DNA from: Tolypeutes matacus
Taxonomy: Eukaryota; Chordata; Mammalia; Cingulata; Chlamyphoridae
Direction of reading: 5' to 3'
Length of the DNA: 64,000 bases
Assembly (NCBI GenBank): GCA_026826555.1
Contig: JAKSZT010017954.1
Location: 5,298,642 to 5,362,641 of the forward strand
In this document: positions 23,110 through 34,469 of the stretch, in pieces
How the letters are laid out: each line of letters opens with the position of its first letter
How positions within the stretch are numbered: the stretch's first letter is position 1
The notes under the pieces: model-generated
What the model was told of the DNA's origin: nothing
The model's input: the letters and a program-made list of their open reading frames with translations, nothing else
Databases searched by the model: none
Program-made: the position numbers and the translations under genes

Positions 23110-23519
23110 TGAGGCCCTGTCAAGAAAACGGACACCGTATTAGGTATTATAAAAAGAGGGGTTTTCACACAGGGAATTGGTTACAAAGGGGATGGAAGAA
23201 CTAAGACCTTCAAGAGGGGACAGTGAGGCAACTGAGAGATGAGAGCAGCAGATGTCTCCCTAGGACTGGAGAGACAAAGGGAGGAGGCAGGATGGCAGAA
23301 GTCCAGAGCTGGGGCCCATCTGCCAGAAGCTGGGACCACAGTGGGGCTATGGCAGGGAAGGGTGAAGTCATGGATGAGCAATGGGAGTTCCCAAGGCTTT
23401 TCCTTTTCTTCTGCCCTCCAGTCGCCCACCAGTGTCCCCTGAGCCCAGCTAGAAGCCGGGTAGCAAGGGAGCCTGAGAAATGTGGTTTTGTGCTACATAC
23501 AGAATGAAAGAAGGGCAGT
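23110..23519 (+). mobile_element. Probable endogenous retrovirus LTR fragment (ERVL class)
   Basis: The order 'gggaattggttacaaagg', 'gatggaagaactaagacc', 'gacagtgaggcaactgag', 'ccagaagctgggacc' and 'gcctgagaaatgtgg' fits a common mammalian ERVL-type LTR. The family name is uncertain. No retroviral coding sequence is attached. Confidence 0.5.
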
Positions 23520-23520
23520 G

Positions 23521-23925
23521 TGTTAGATGGGATCATGTACCCCACAAAGACACTCAAGCCCTTACCCCCCATCCTGTGGGTTCAAACTCATTGGTAAATG
23601 GGATCTTCAAAGATCCTGTGAAGCTGAGGCTAAACTAAATTAGGTGGACCTTAATTCAGTAGGACTGGAGCCCTTGTAAGCAGAGGACTTTTGGACATGG
23701 AAACACAAGCCCAGGAGGAGATAAAGACTGCCATGTGACAGAGACAGAGACTGACCGCCTGCAATCCACCGCCAGAGTGCTCCAGGCTTGGGAGAAAGCA
23801 TGGCCTACCCACACCTTGATGCTGGACTTCTAGCCTCCAAACTGTGAGCCAACAAATTCCGATTCCTTCAGCCACCCAGTGTGTGGCATTTTGTTACAGA
23901 AGCCCTGGCAAACTATGATAAGCAG
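23521..23925 (+). mobile_element. MLT1-like MaLR LTR
   Basis: 'atcatgtaccccacaaagac', 'cttgatgctggacttctagc', 'ctccaaactgtgagccaaca' and 'ttttgttacagaagccctgg' are hallmark words of MLT1-type LTRs, ending 'aaactatgata'. Confidence 0.75.
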
Positions 23926-24740
23926 GCGATGGTTCTGAGAGGAAATATGCAAAGGATTAGCACAGAAAACATGAGGAACGGTTGCTGCCAGAAGAAAGAG
24001 TCCATCCAGGAGGCCACCAGGAGGTCAAAGAGTGATGATGCCTTAGTGAGTTCATTACAAATCCCTCAATTTTATGACCCAAAGCCTTTCTCTGACCACT
24101 AATTATTGGACTATAATAGAAACAAAATAGAAACATATTAGCTCTGATGAAATTCATTTTAAAAAGCTGGTATATATAAAATCAGAGAAACCATTTAGTT
24201 ATTGAGACATCTTAAAAGGCCTGAACAGTAAGTATTTTGCCTGTAGGAAAACAGCAAGGAAATTCAAATTGTCTGAAAAATCTTTGGAGCATGGTCCGAG
24301 AACCGGGGGGAGCTTGCTTTATGATCTGTATATTTTCAGGGATCAGGTTACCAAAAGCTGAGTGGTTATCCCCCAAACACAGATATACCTGCCATCAAAA
24401 ACAGACCCATCTCATCTTTGGGTCAAGGAGCCTTTCCCCAGAACTGTGCCTTGAGGAGCTCTGCCAGCATTTGCTCAGCGACTAGCCCGTCATGCTTCCA
24501 TGACTGACTAATGGGTAACTCTTTATTTAGATATGCTAACACAATCAATCAAGTCTTAATGGGGCCTGGGAGGTATTTTGTCTTTTTAAGAAGACTTGAC
24601 ACATCTTTCTTCCTATTCATCACATGTTGCTATTATGACTGAACTCTCAGAGGGCAGTCATTTCCAGAATTTTGGCATAGGAGGGTGGGGGAATGACATG
24701 TAATATCACAATGTTTACTGTTGTCCCTGCATGTTGCAGA
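23925..24740. other. Unassigned intergenic DNA
   Basis: No gene or repeat recognised. Confidence 0.5.
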
Positions 24741-25110
24741 GAACTCTGCATTTTCTTCCTTTGTCTTTCTCATACGTCACCGCAGAGCACAATTCACAGT
24801 GTGCTGACCACATCCTGCACTTTTCCATGATGTTGCTCTCCTTTCCTCCATGCAATGCCCATTCCAAGCTCCCTCCAGTGCTCGAGGTCCAATTGGGGTG
24901 TCCTCTTTCATTGGTTTATACTGATCCCCAAGTTATGCCTCAGAGAATCTTCTTTGAGCAAAATACTCTACCTTTTATGATTATCATATGTCATGTTTGA
25001 CTTCCTAAATCACATGCTTCAAAGGACAAGAACCACATCTTCCTCACCTCAACATCCCAACAGGGCTTAGTATATAGTAGGAGCCCAACTATTTGAATGA
25101 ATAACTGACA
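24740..25110 (+). mobile_element. L2 LINE 3' end (sense)
   Basis: The end 'ggacaagaaccacatcttcc', 'cagggcttagtatatagtag' and 'actatttgaatgaata' is the L2 3' terminus. Upstream pyrimidine-rich DNA is compatible with the ORF2 end but less certain. Confidence 0.6.
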
Positions 25111-25149
25111 GATGGCTAGTTTCTCTCTGAAGATTTTCTTCTAAAGCAT

Positions 25150-25345
25150 CCCATTGTTAGATAGCTTTACTTTTAGAAGGTTCTTATTTCTTTTGCTTTA
25201 AAATCTTATCATTTTCAACCATTTGTCTTAATTCTGTCCTCTGGAGTTACACAGAATAATTCTATTCCTTCTTCCATGTGATATCTATTTACATATTTGA
25301 TATGAACTTATTAGGTTGTACTTAAGTCTTCTTTTCCCTCAATAA
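25150..25345 (+). mobile_element. Ancient CR1/L3-type LINE fragment
   Basis: 'gtcctctggagttacacag', 'ctattccttcttccatgtga' and 'acttaagtcttcttttcc' lie in the order of a deeply conserved CR1/L3 3' sequence. A second copy lies at 50690-51250. Confidence 0.55.
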
Positions 25346-25870
25346 TACCTTCCACACTCTGGTCTCTCCATCATACCCATCATGTTGAACTCTGTTTGAT
25401 GAATGCCCATTCCTGGGATCTGTCCTACACATCTACTGGATTTTCCATTCAAATTATGCCTGACATTGAACACGATTCCCAAGCACTCATATATGTTGAT
25501 TACTGCTGTGTGCTCTTGAGGATCATTTTAGATGACTTCATTCTCCCACAGTCTCACTCCCACCCAAGGTATTTCAGCTCCTGTGAACAATGCCACCAGA
25601 CATTTTCCAGGTAATTGCATTCCTGGGCTCACCCTACACTTTCCACCTACAGATGTTATAACTGGCCCCTGTGTTGGAGATTGAGATGTGGTGGCCCAGC
25701 AAGCCTCTCAGATGCCACACAAATTGAATGTGCAATCATATAACTGTGTTTCATCTTACAACAATCTTCTTCTATAACCCACCCCCAAGCCAATCCAACA
25801 CCAAAAAAAATAGCCAAAATATCTCTCATTCTATCCAGCTCCCTGCATACTCATTGCCAACATCTGGTCC
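25345..25870. other. Unassigned intergenic DNA
   Basis: AT-rich unique sequence; nothing recognised. Confidence 0.5.
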
Positions 25871-26320
25871 AGGCCACTCTCATATCTCACCCAGACAACT
25901 GCAATAGCTTCCCTTCCGAGATATTCTCTACATGGTATCTGCAGCAATGTTTTTAAATCCAAGTCTGGTCATGACATTTTCTACTTAAACACTCTCCCCT
26001 TTGTTCTTAAGACAAAGACCAAAATTCTTAACATGGGTTTTGTTTATAGCCTTCCTAGATCCTTCAGAAACCACTTAACCTCCTTTACTTCCCCTCCCCA
26101 GACTACATCAAACAAACCTCTCTAGCTCCATGTCCTGTTAACCATGATTTTATATAACTTTACATTTAGTTGTGTGGCTATTTGATTAATGTCTGCCTTC
26201 CCTCTAGAGTGTAAGCTCTCATGGCCTGGATCGTGTCTATCTCTGCTCATCTCTATATCCCCAGCATCAGGCAGAGGACCTGACACATAAAGAGTCCTGA
26301 ACAAGTATTTGTGAATGGAA
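25870..26320 (+). mobile_element. L2 LINE (sense), ORF2 end and 3' UTR
   Basis: 'cagacaactgcaatagcttcc', 'aagtctggtcatgacatttt', 'tctagagtgtaagctctcat', 'tatatccccagcatcaggc' and 'acaagtatttgtgaatgga' follow L2 in order to its end. Confidence 0.85.
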
Positions 26321-26347
26321 AGAAAGAAGGAAGGTTGGAGAAGTAGG

Positions 26348-26802
26348 CTAAATAATACCCCTTTCCCCAAAAAGATGTTCACTTCCTAATTCCCAGAACC
26401 TGTGTATGTTACATTATATGGCAAAGGAGACTAGCAGATATGATGAAGATGGGGAGATTATACTGGATTATCCATGTGGCCCCTAAATGTAACCATAAGG
26501 GTCCTTACAAAAGGAATGCAAGATGGTCAAAGGAGAAAGTAGGAGATGTGAATGATGGAAGCAAGACGTTGGAGCCATGCGATGAAGACAGCACAAGCCA
26601 AAGAATGCCAGCAGCTTCCAGAAGCTGGAAAAGGCCGAGAAACAGATTGTTCTCTGGAGTTTCCAGGAGCACCAGGCCTCCTGACATCTCAACTTCAGCC
26701 CAGTAAATCTGATTTCAGAGTTCTGGCCTCCAAAACTGTGTCGTTCTAAGCTTCTGAGTACGTGGTAACCTGTTATAGAAGCCATAGGGAGCCAATACAG
26801 AT
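26348..26802 (+). mobile_element. MLT1-type MaLR LTR
   Basis: 'taatacccctttccccaaaaag', 'cagaacctgtgtatgttaca', 'ctggattatccatgtggccc', 'ccagaagctggaaaaggc', 'ttctggcctccaaaactgtg' and 'gttatagaagccatagggag' give the whole MLT1 layout. Confidence 0.85.
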
Positions 26803-28110
26803 GGGAAGAAGGAAGGGAAGGGAAAAGACAAAGCAAATATTTCTATTCCTGTTTGACATATGGGCAAATGTAAGAAACACATTACTCAAAAATGCCTAAG
26901 AGAACAATTGTTTGAGAAAGATCAAAGGTAGGGTCGCTTTCCTTTAAAAGAGGGCTTCCTGGCTGAGAATGCAGTGTGCCCAACTTCTTCTGGTCTTGAG
27001 GGCTCCCAGCTCCTCCACCTTCTTAAATTACATGCTCCTTCCTGTTCAATTGTGCTGACCCCTCTAAACTTCAGTGAGCTCCCTGAATCCCACCAGTCAT
27101 CTGACCTTGACCTATGTCCTGTGTCTACCCCAGTGACTCCTACTTAAATCCTGATAACTCCAAGGGCATAAGCAAACCCGGTGCATCCTGACTTGCCTTT
27201 CACAACCATGGTGGAGCAACTGCTAGAGCCCATGTCTCCTGGGTCCTTGTCCAATGCGCTGACTGCTACACCTGATACCTACCTGTCCACAGGTCAGAAA
27301 GGTGAGGGTACTTGGGGGCCCTACCAGGAAAATAAAAATGACCCTTACTAAAAACCTACCAGCCAGAGAGACCCCATTGTACTCCCATCTGCAGATCCTG
27401 CTCAAATGTATTCCAGAGCTTGTTTTTTCTCCCCCGTTGAAGGTCAAGTCTTCCTGGCATGTGTCCTAATTTCTCTCTGCCTCAAAGAAGCTCCCTGACT
27501 GAAGGGGGCCAGTTCTCCAGCTATTCAAAGGAGTGCAGCCTCTCTGCTTCAGCAAGTGACTGTGGCATTTGCATAAAGCCTGAATTGAGATGCTCTGGAG
27601 CGGGTGATGCATTCCAAAAGCCCCTTGCTCCACTCCTGTCCATCAGCCTTGTAGGAGATCGTCTGACCCATTTCTCTGTTTCTGCACAGCCAGCCCCACA
27701 GCCAGCACAGGGAGGCAGGAATTGGGCCAGCTGCCTGACGACTTTAATGTTAAAATGTGTTGAACATTCACAGGCCACGGAGATCTGCTAAGTGAACCAA
27801 ATGGGTTTTCCTAAAACCATATGCTCGCTCCATCACATCCCAGCTGCAGCCCTCTTGAAAAAAGGGAGCAGACTTGCCGTGGAAGGCTTGGGAGTTTTTT
27901 TTTTTTCCTTCTTGTTGAACTGCTAACACCAGATGCTGATGTCACAATCAAGGAACCGGCAGAGAAAAGTCAGTGGCAAGCACAGTATTTCCAGAAAACA
28001 AGAAGGAACCCTTTCCTAATGCATACTTTTTAGAGGCCCCCCTTTAGATTTTTGCATCTCCTGTGCATACTCAAAGGGTGAGGTCATTACTGAGTAATTA
28101 GGAACTGTGG
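26802..28110. other. Unassigned intergenic DNA
   Basis: Moderately GC-rich, with a T-run at 27896-27906. The 110-residue frame at 27459-27791 and its antisense neighbour overlap and have no recognised domain. Confidence 0.5.
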
Positions 28111-28118
28111 CAGAGACT

Positions 28119-28325
28119 TTCTAGCCCGGGGGTTCTTAACCAGGGGTCCAGGAGCTTGAACTGAAGTTCAAAAAAATCATTCTTGTGGGGACGTGTTGGT
28201 GCAGGTGTGATATATTTATTAAATAATACACAGCATAGTGTGGACTTAGTAAGTGGTCTGTGGTTTTCACCTGACTGACACAGGGGTCCGTGGAACAAAA
28301 AAGGTTCAGAACCCCTGTTCTAGTC
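28119..28325 (+). mobile_element. hAT-type MITE with terminal inverted repeats and 8-bp TSD
   Basis: The element at 28127-28317 has inverted ends (ggggttcttaacc at the left; ggttcagaacccc at the right) and is flanked by 8-bp direct repeats ttctagcc (28119-28126) and ttctagtc (28318-28325). The 8-bp duplication is the hAT signature. No transposase is encoded. Confidence 0.85.
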
Positions 28326-28477
28326 CTTTACCAACAGTTTCTTCTTTCTCTTGGACACACAGCTAGACCACATTTATCAAACTTCCTTGCTGTAACGGGT
28401 GACCATATGACTAAATTTGGAGCAATGCAATGGATACAGAGCCACTTCCATAAAAATGTCCCAGAATCTTGCATTAT

Positions 28478-28592
28478 CTAGGGTGACTACCCATTCTGGC
28501 TTTTCTCGAACTATCCCGGTTTTAGCGCTGAAATTCCTGCATGTAAAGCAACCCGGCAGTCCCAGCCCAATCTGGAAGGTTGGTCACTCTAG
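28478..28592. mobile_element. Short DNA-transposon MITE
   Basis: Inverted ends: ctagggtgactacc at the left matches the reverse complement of ggttggtcactctag at the right in 12 of 15 bases. The inside is nonautonomous, with 'aactatcccggttttagcgctg'-type sequence known from an ancient mammalian MITE. Confidence 0.6.
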
Positions 28593-28651
28593 TGGGCTAC
28601 CCACCCCCATCACCAGCCAGCTATACATGGAGGATCCCCAGGCCCTCCGGT

Positions 28652-28814
28652 CGGTGGTTCTCCAACTTAAGGGCACAAAAGCATCAGCTGGAGGACTTGT
28701 TAAAACACAGATTTCTGGGCCCCGCCCCCAGAGTTGCTGATTCAGTAGATCTGGGGTGAGGCCCAAGATTTTGCATTTTTACCAAGTTCACCAGTGAGGC
28801 CAACACTGCTGGAC
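28652..28814 (+). mobile_element. MER20-type hAT-Charlie MITE
   Basis: 'cggtggttctccaacttaag', 'gttaaaacacagatttctggg', 'gagttgctgattcagtagatc' and 'ggggtgaggcccaagattttg' shortened here are MER20 landmarks. Its right terminus appears replaced by the next MITE. Confidence 0.85.
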
Positions 28815-28994
28815 CAGTGGTTCCCAAACATCGCTACATATTACAATTACCTGGGGAGTTAAAAAATATATACCAAAGGGTGCACCCCAGATCAATCAAA
28901 TTGAAATTTTGGCAAGTGGGTCCCAGCCATCACTAGTTTTTAAAGCTCCACAAATGGTTCCTATCTTCAGCCAACTTTGAGAACAAGTGACCTA
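28815..28994 (+). mobile_element. hAT-Charlie MITE (MER20/MER33-like)
   Basis: Starts 'cagtggttcccaaacatcg' and ends 'aactttgagaacaagtga', the inverted ends of the Charlie MITE group, with a diverged middle. Confidence 0.6.
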
Positions 28995-28995
28995 G

Positions 28996-29150
28996 AGCAG
29001 TACTTTCAAATTTTAATGCCCTTATGAATTAATTCCCTTGTTAAAATGCAGGTTCTTAGTCTGGAGAAGGGCCTGGGGTTCTGCATTTTCAATACATTCC
29101 CAAATCACGACCGAGCTACTAGTGTAGGGACCACACTTTGAGCAGCAAGG
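28996..29150 (+). mobile_element. hAT-Charlie MITE fragment
   Basis: 'gagcagtactttcaaatttt', 'gttaaaatgcaggttcttag', 'tggggttctgcattttc' and 'ggaccacactttgagcagc' are Charlie-group landmarks. Confidence 0.65.
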
Positions 29151-29154
29151 CCCC

Positions 29155-29312
29155 AAATTCTAAAACTTGAGCGTGCATCAGAATCACCAGGAAAACCTCT
29201 TTACAACCCAGTGACTGCTGGGCCCCACTCCCAGAATTTCTGATTTAGTGGGCCTGGGGTAGGGCCCAAGAATTTGCATTTTTGACAAGTTCCCTAAGAA
29301 AATTCTGGCTCC
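29155..29312 (+). mobile_element. MER20 hAT-Charlie MITE
   Basis: 'acttgagcgtgcatcagaat', 'tgctgggccccactcccag', 'aatttctgatttagtgggcc' and 'aagaatttgcatttttgac' match MER20 closely; the right end is missing. Confidence 0.85.
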
Positions 29313-29640
29313 TATTACCAAAAGAAGAGAAGAGAATGGATTCCTAACGGCAAAAAAAATAAATGAAAATAACAAATGTTCACTACCTTAATACATATCT
29401 TGATCCACTTGAAAAATGTCCGCAAGCTCCTGAAGTTAACAACAAACATTGTATCAGTGCCAAGTGTACCATCTGATGCTTGGAGGGTAGCCACAGTGAT
29501 GAAAATCTCCTTTGATCTCAATATTCACTCCTCAGCTCCTGATAGAGGCCAAACCAGGCCAGGTTGGAAATATCTTATTGTGAATAGTTTTTCTACACCA
29601 CCACCCCCCCAAAAAAAACAGCAATGACTGTGACTGCAAC
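29312..29640. other. Unassigned intergenic DNA
   Basis: No gene or repeat recognised apart from a short C-run/A-run at 29599-29618. Confidence 0.5.
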
Positions 29641-29880
29641 TAGTACTACTATTACAACTACGGTTGACACTGACAGAATGCTCACTGGGTGCAAGCACTA
29701 GCACAGGTACTTAATATTTCCTCTTTACAAAAGAAGAAATCTGAGATTGGCACTGTGATTGCCCTCACAATGTGCTTGAGGAAACTGAAGCACAGAGAAG
29801 ATAAGCAACCTGCCCAAGGTCACAAAACTCAAGCCATGATTTGAAACCAGGCACTCACTGTCATAATTACCACCCGTACC
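29640..29880 (-). repeat. MIR SINE
   Basis: 'aggaaactgaagcacagagaa', 'acctgcccaaggtcacaaaac' shortened and 'gatttgaaaccaggcactc' are antisense MIR landmarks. Confidence 0.8.
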
Positions 29881-30239
29881 GGCTCCTGCCGGGACCAGAA
29901 AAAAATAAAAATAAACTATTTCCTGCAAATAAACACTCCCCAACATTATTATTCAATGTCATTATTCTTTATGTTCCTCCCTCCTTCCCGAGTCTGAAGG
30001 CTCTGGTGTTCACTAAGGAATACAGAGGCTTTCATTGTTTACAGAGAAAATAGGACATGAAATGGCCAACCAAAAGCTAAAGGGACACTGGAGATCCCCA
30101 AATGCCTGCTGCTGAACAGAGGCCTTGGGAAATTGTAAGCAGTGCTTGTCCAGCCCCCTTCCCACAGATCCAGGATGTTAAGAGGGAGCCAGGAGCATCT
30201 TTCAACCCACCTGTGAACCCTGGGCTGCAGAGACTGCAG

Positions 30240-30485
30240 TGTCTTCTCCAGGAACCCAAAGGTTCTCAGTTGGAATTCCAGCTTCACTACGTTCTAGACC
30301 TGTGACTGTGGACAAGTCCTGTAACCTCCCTTAGCTCCAGTTTCCTCATCTGGAGAAGTGGGGTTGAGCATAGAATCTGTTTCATAGGATCGTTGTGAGA
30401 ACTAAACAAGGGAATGCAGGTGAAGCACTTAGTTTAGTGTCTGTCATGCAGTGAGCACTAACAGAGTGGTAACTGTTATGAACTC
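30240..30485 (+). repeat. MIR SINE
   Basis: 'gtgactgtggacaagtcctg', 'ccagtttcctcatctggag', 'ggatcgttgtgagaactaaac' and 'gcagtgagcactaacag' run the length of a sense MIR. Confidence 0.85.
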
Positions 30486-30555
30486 TGTGGACAGCAGTGA
30501 AAACAGAACCAAAAAAGCATTATCACCTTTGCAGGGTTATCATGAGGATTAGAAA

Positions 30556-30815
30556 GAATATATGTGCCAGGCCTCTCTTCTCATCCCTTCTCCTCCTGTC
30601 TTTACTGGGATTCGATCCTGGGAGCCTCCAATGTGGGAGAGAGGTGCCCTGCCACCTGCATCACCTCAGTTCCTGGTTTTGCTTTGTTTTTTGTTTTGTT
30701 TTGTTTTCGGTGCGTCTCGTCTTGGCTCTCCACTGAGTCTCTCTCCTGTTATGTCATCATCCTGCTGCGTGGCTCGGCGGGGCCTGGCAGCCCGCGCACT
30801 GGGCCTTATTCCTTG
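30556..30815 (-). mobile_element. DAS-type SINE, partial dimer
   Basis: On the minus strand a linker (gccacgcagcaggatgatg...) leads into an A-rich AAAC stretch and then a second tRNA-like unit with 'ctgaggtgatgcaggtgg' and B box 'aggatcgaatccc'. The first head is missing. The plus-strand open frames here are shadows. Confidence 0.7.
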
Positions 30816-32085
30816 TTGATGGCTCCTCTGGTCTCCGGAAGAGTAACGCGTACTATTTTCTTTTAGATTTTCACCACTTGCCACCGAATAGAAGCATAGA
30901 AGTTAGGGTTTGGCAGTTTTCCCATGTTTGTCCAGGGGGAATTAAACGAGGTGGAACTGCCTCTATATCAGTTCAGGATGAAAATCTCTGTCCCCAGGAC
31001 TTGCCCATCCCCAAACTGCCTGGAGTAATCTTAATTCATGTCCATAGAGAAACTTATAAGTTAAATAGCACTTTTTACCTACACTGCACCACGGGTGGCC
31101 CTTCCGAGAAGATCTATGGGGGTGTATCTCTATTAAGGAATGTTTTGAAAGGAGAATGATGTTTCCCTCTTAGCATCAAACGGAGTGCAGTGGAGGAAGC
31201 CCCTCCCGCGGAAGCCGGGCTGGTTCTCCCCCATGCACGGCTCTCCCGGGGAACTGTCCTGGCCTCGGTTATCCAGAGAACAATCCCACCATCAGGGACC
31301 TTTGCCTCTGTCCCCCAGCCCAGAAACGACATGGCTAGTAGAACAGGGGCCAAGCACATTAACCAAGGGTAAGGCCTGATGGCTAACAGCAGACAGTGAG
31401 AGATGCAGGGCTGCCATACGTGAAAGCGCGCCTGAGACGTGCACAATCGGAGCAAGAATTCCTTAGAGGGACTGGATATCTGAGGCTCTCAGGATACTCC
31501 ACGTCAGGAGAGCTCATGTCTACAGTATCCCAAACATCCAACAGCCTTCCACTGAGGGTCCTGATCCCAGACGGGACCCACATTTCCCACAGAGAGTCTC
31601 CTGATGGCCAAGGCCTTTCTTTGAATCATTTCTTTACCGTCTCTTCCAGATGACTTTGCAAATGTTGCTCTCATCTATTATGTATCCGTATTAAAGTTTA
31701 ACTCTCAGAAGGCATCCTTATTTCCCTCCTATTTAAGTTCTTAAGGAATGACTCACACTTGACCCCAAGGACTGACAAGAGCCATGAAACGAGACTGGGT
31801 CCTGCATGTGTCATGGAAGCCCTTCTCATAACGTCATCATCCAATGTTATGTTTAGTAGCAGCGAGAGTTTAAATTCCGGGCTGCGGGGAAATTTTTCAG
31901 GAAGGCCCCACGTAGCCCCCTCTGCTTAAAAAGTCAGCCACAATTTCCCTAGAAAAAGGCTTTTAGAGCGGGGTCTCTGTGGAATTCCAAGGCTGGCTGG
32001 GCATAATTATGCCTCTATCGGTAGGGGCCGGTACACAGCTTAATTCCTATTTGAATCTTATAGGGCAATCATTAGCACTGTAACA
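30815..32085. other. Unassigned intergenic DNA
   Basis: Mostly unique sequence with some GC-rich patches (31198-31270). No gene or repeat recognised. Confidence 0.5.
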
Positions 32086-32430
32086 TGGCAATTCCCCTCA
32101 CTGTTGCCACTTCCTGTGGTTCAAACCCTCTCTCTTCCCCCCTAGCAGGCCTGATTAATCATTCTGTATTTGGACAGCTGAAGTGTAAAAAGGGCTTTCT
32201 GGCACCAGAGGCAGGTTCCGAACACATTACTGATGAGATAGTCAATTTCTCTGGCACTGGCATGGATGTAAACAACTTGCTGCTGACATACAATTCACCA
32301 TATGCAAAGAGACACCATTCCAAGAGGCAATTTGCATGGGTGGATGCGGTACTTAAAAACACGAGAACAGAAAAGGAGTATTTTGCCATACTCCTCCCTC
32401 TGACCTGGCATCTTTCTCCAAACGAGTAGC
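32085..32430. other. Repeat-free unique DNA with octamer-like sites, candidate conserved noncoding element
   Basis: Contains TTTGCAT/ATGCAAA words at about 32302 and 32332 (POU-factor-like), TGATTAATCATT at 32151-32162, and a 114-codon open frame with no recognised domain. The frame is probably chance. Confidence 0.25.
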
Positions 32431-32539
32431 ACTGAGCCAGGAATCAGCCCGCCTTCTCCTGGCTGGCTGGTTGGCCCTGGCATAAGGGAATCAGGGGGCA
32501 AAGGTCTGCTCCCTGCTCCAAACAAGTCCTGTCAACTCG

Positions 32540-32640
32540 GGCAACAACACTCCCTCCAGACGTCACCTATAAAAAGAAATGTTGGACTAGACGGATTCTA
32601 AAGGCCCCTCCAATTCTCGCATTCTATTATAACCAGTGTT
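32540..32640 (+). repeat. Ancient MIR/L3-type 3' fragment
   Basis: 'gttggactagacggattct' and 'ggcccctccaattctcgcatt' resemble a common 3' end shared by MIR3/L3-type elements. Confidence 0.45.
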
Positions 32641-33020
32641 TTATTAATTACAAACCCATAGCTCTGCAATAAGAGCCATAGAGGGATCGATTCATCTCAT
32701 AACAGAATAAAAAGGAAGCAGCTATTCATCTGGCAAATATTAATGAGCCTATGCTACACATAAGGCTAAGGCTGTGGGAGACTCAGTCACATAAGGGTGG
32801 GCCATTTTGCTTTGGCGACAATTTGATGCAGTTGAAATAAGTCACTAAAATTTCAAGGTTTTAAAACTTTTCCTTGTTTATTTCTTCTGTGTTCTGGACA
32901 TGCCACCCCTTCCATAGAGACAGCCCAGCCCCTTTGGGCAGCTCCCAGACTCAGGGAAGTAGGGACAGTGTGAATGAATCAGGCTTGGGGACCACTATGG
33001 GATGTGGTGGTGGTCAGGGA
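32640..33020. other. Unassigned intergenic DNA
   Basis: No gene or repeat recognised. Confidence 0.5.
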
Positions 33021-33024
33021 TGGA

Positions 33025-33235
33025 TGGGGTGAGAGCCGGACCTTAGCATGGGTCTAGGTTCAAGTCCATACTTTGCCACCTGCCACTCCTGTGTCCTTAA
33101 ACCCTGTTTCCGCTCTACAAACCAGGGTCAAGAAATGATCTGCCTCACAGGGCTATTGGGAGGCCGGGAAGAATAAATGTGACCATGCACAGCCAAGTGG
33201 TCAGCACGGAGCCTAGGGCAGACCACGTGTTCTGT
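33025..33235 (+). repeat. MIR SINE
   Basis: 'ggttcaagtccatactttgcc', 'atctgcctcacagggctatt' and 'gtggtcagcacggagcctag' are sense MIR landmarks. Confidence 0.75.
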
Positions 33236-33745
33236 TCAAATAAAGCCATCGGGGTGTGCAAGATGGAGGGGCCTGGCTACCACCAGGGATGCTGATGTCC
33301 AGGCCCTAGGGCTGTGATAAGAGCCGTATGCACCAAGGTGGCTGTGTCAAACCCGTCCCATCACGTGTAAAAAATACCATCCCGGCACTCACAAAGCTAG
33401 AGCTCGTGAACACACGTGGCCTCCTATAGCACAAAGTGGAAGGCAAGACCCCGTCACCGATGTGCAGAGTGAGGAGTTATCACAGAAGGCTTGCTGGAGG
33501 TGGTGGCTCCAAAACCAAGTAATATTTAGATTGCAGAGACTGGAACAGGGCTTTCAAGCCCGGGAGTAGCGGGAGCACAGACAGGGAAGTTGGGTGTCTC
33601 AGGACATGTCTAAAGCAACAAGAAATGACTCAGCCTTCATCGCCCTGCCAGGTGCTGTGTTACCCTTCCCCGAACCCAGGGCTGGCAGGGGGAAAGGGGA
33701 GCACGGTGCTTCCCCTTATGAGATCACCTTCTATATTTCGCTGTC
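33235..33745. other. Unassigned intergenic DNA
   Basis: Nothing recognised. Confidence 0.5.
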
Positions 33746-33935
33746 TTGAAAGGGTAGGAGCACCTAAAAACTACCATTCAGTCCTGGTTATGCCACTTCT
33801 GACCTTGGGCAAGTTATTTAACGTGTCATGCCTCAGTTTCCTCAGGTGCAAAATGAGGTTAATAGTACTCACCTTAGCGTCTTGCTGTAAGGATTAACTG
33901 AGACAATGCAAGTGAAGCACATGCATGCACTAACC
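33745..33935 (+). repeat. MIR SINE
   Basis: 'gaccttgggcaagttattta', 'cctcagtttcctcaggtgc' and 'gtaaggattaactgagac' are a well-preserved sense MIR core. Confidence 0.85.
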
Positions 33936-33944
33936 ACAGTAACC

Positions 33945-34232
33945 ACATATAATAGTACAATGATATAAAATAATATAACATGTCATTATATAATCTAATG
34001 TAACATATTCTAAGATATCGTATATCACATAATGTAATGTAATATAACATTAACATAATAAAATATATAACAGAACAACATACGGTAGCATAACGTAACA
34101 TTATAATATAATATGATATAACATTTGCATGATATAATATGACATAATATATAATATAGTTGATAACACATAAAATATGATATAATAATATAGTATAATA
34201 TAATATAATGTAATGTAATATAATATACCCCC
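33945..34232. repeat. AT-rich low-complexity tract (ATAAT/ATAAC-like)
   Basis: Almost 290 bases of A and T with scattered C and G, made of irregular units such as ataatataac and aatgtaatat. Such long tracts keep frames open by chance; the Tyr/Ile-rich minus frames at 33874-34282 are not genes. Confidence 0.9.
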
Positions 34233-34451
34233 AGGCTAGAAACGCAGGGGTTATCATTTGCCCACATCAGTTCTCTGAGCACGGCTTGTCATCTCACAAA
34301 GAAATTCTGAGGCCAGCACCAGACCACAAGAATAAACTAAAATGTGTTCAAATTAGAGTCTTTTCAGGAAAAAAATAATAAAATCTGTACTTTAATGAAT
34401 AGAATGTATCTGTGCAACTAATTTCAGCGCATGGGAGTAACACCAGAGAAA

Positions 34452-34466
34452 CGGCGGCGGCGGCGA
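34452..34466 (+). repeat. Short CGG repeat
   Basis: A (CGG)4-5 run next to an antisense MIR. Confidence 0.8.
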
Positions 34467-34469
34467 GGC

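Noticed and set aside
31195..31270. CpG island or promoter
   Set aside because: Only a short GC-rich patch. CpG density falls to background on both sides.
33874..34282. Tyr/Ile-rich minus-strand frames as membrane proteins
   Set aside because: They are translations of a low-complexity AT tract.
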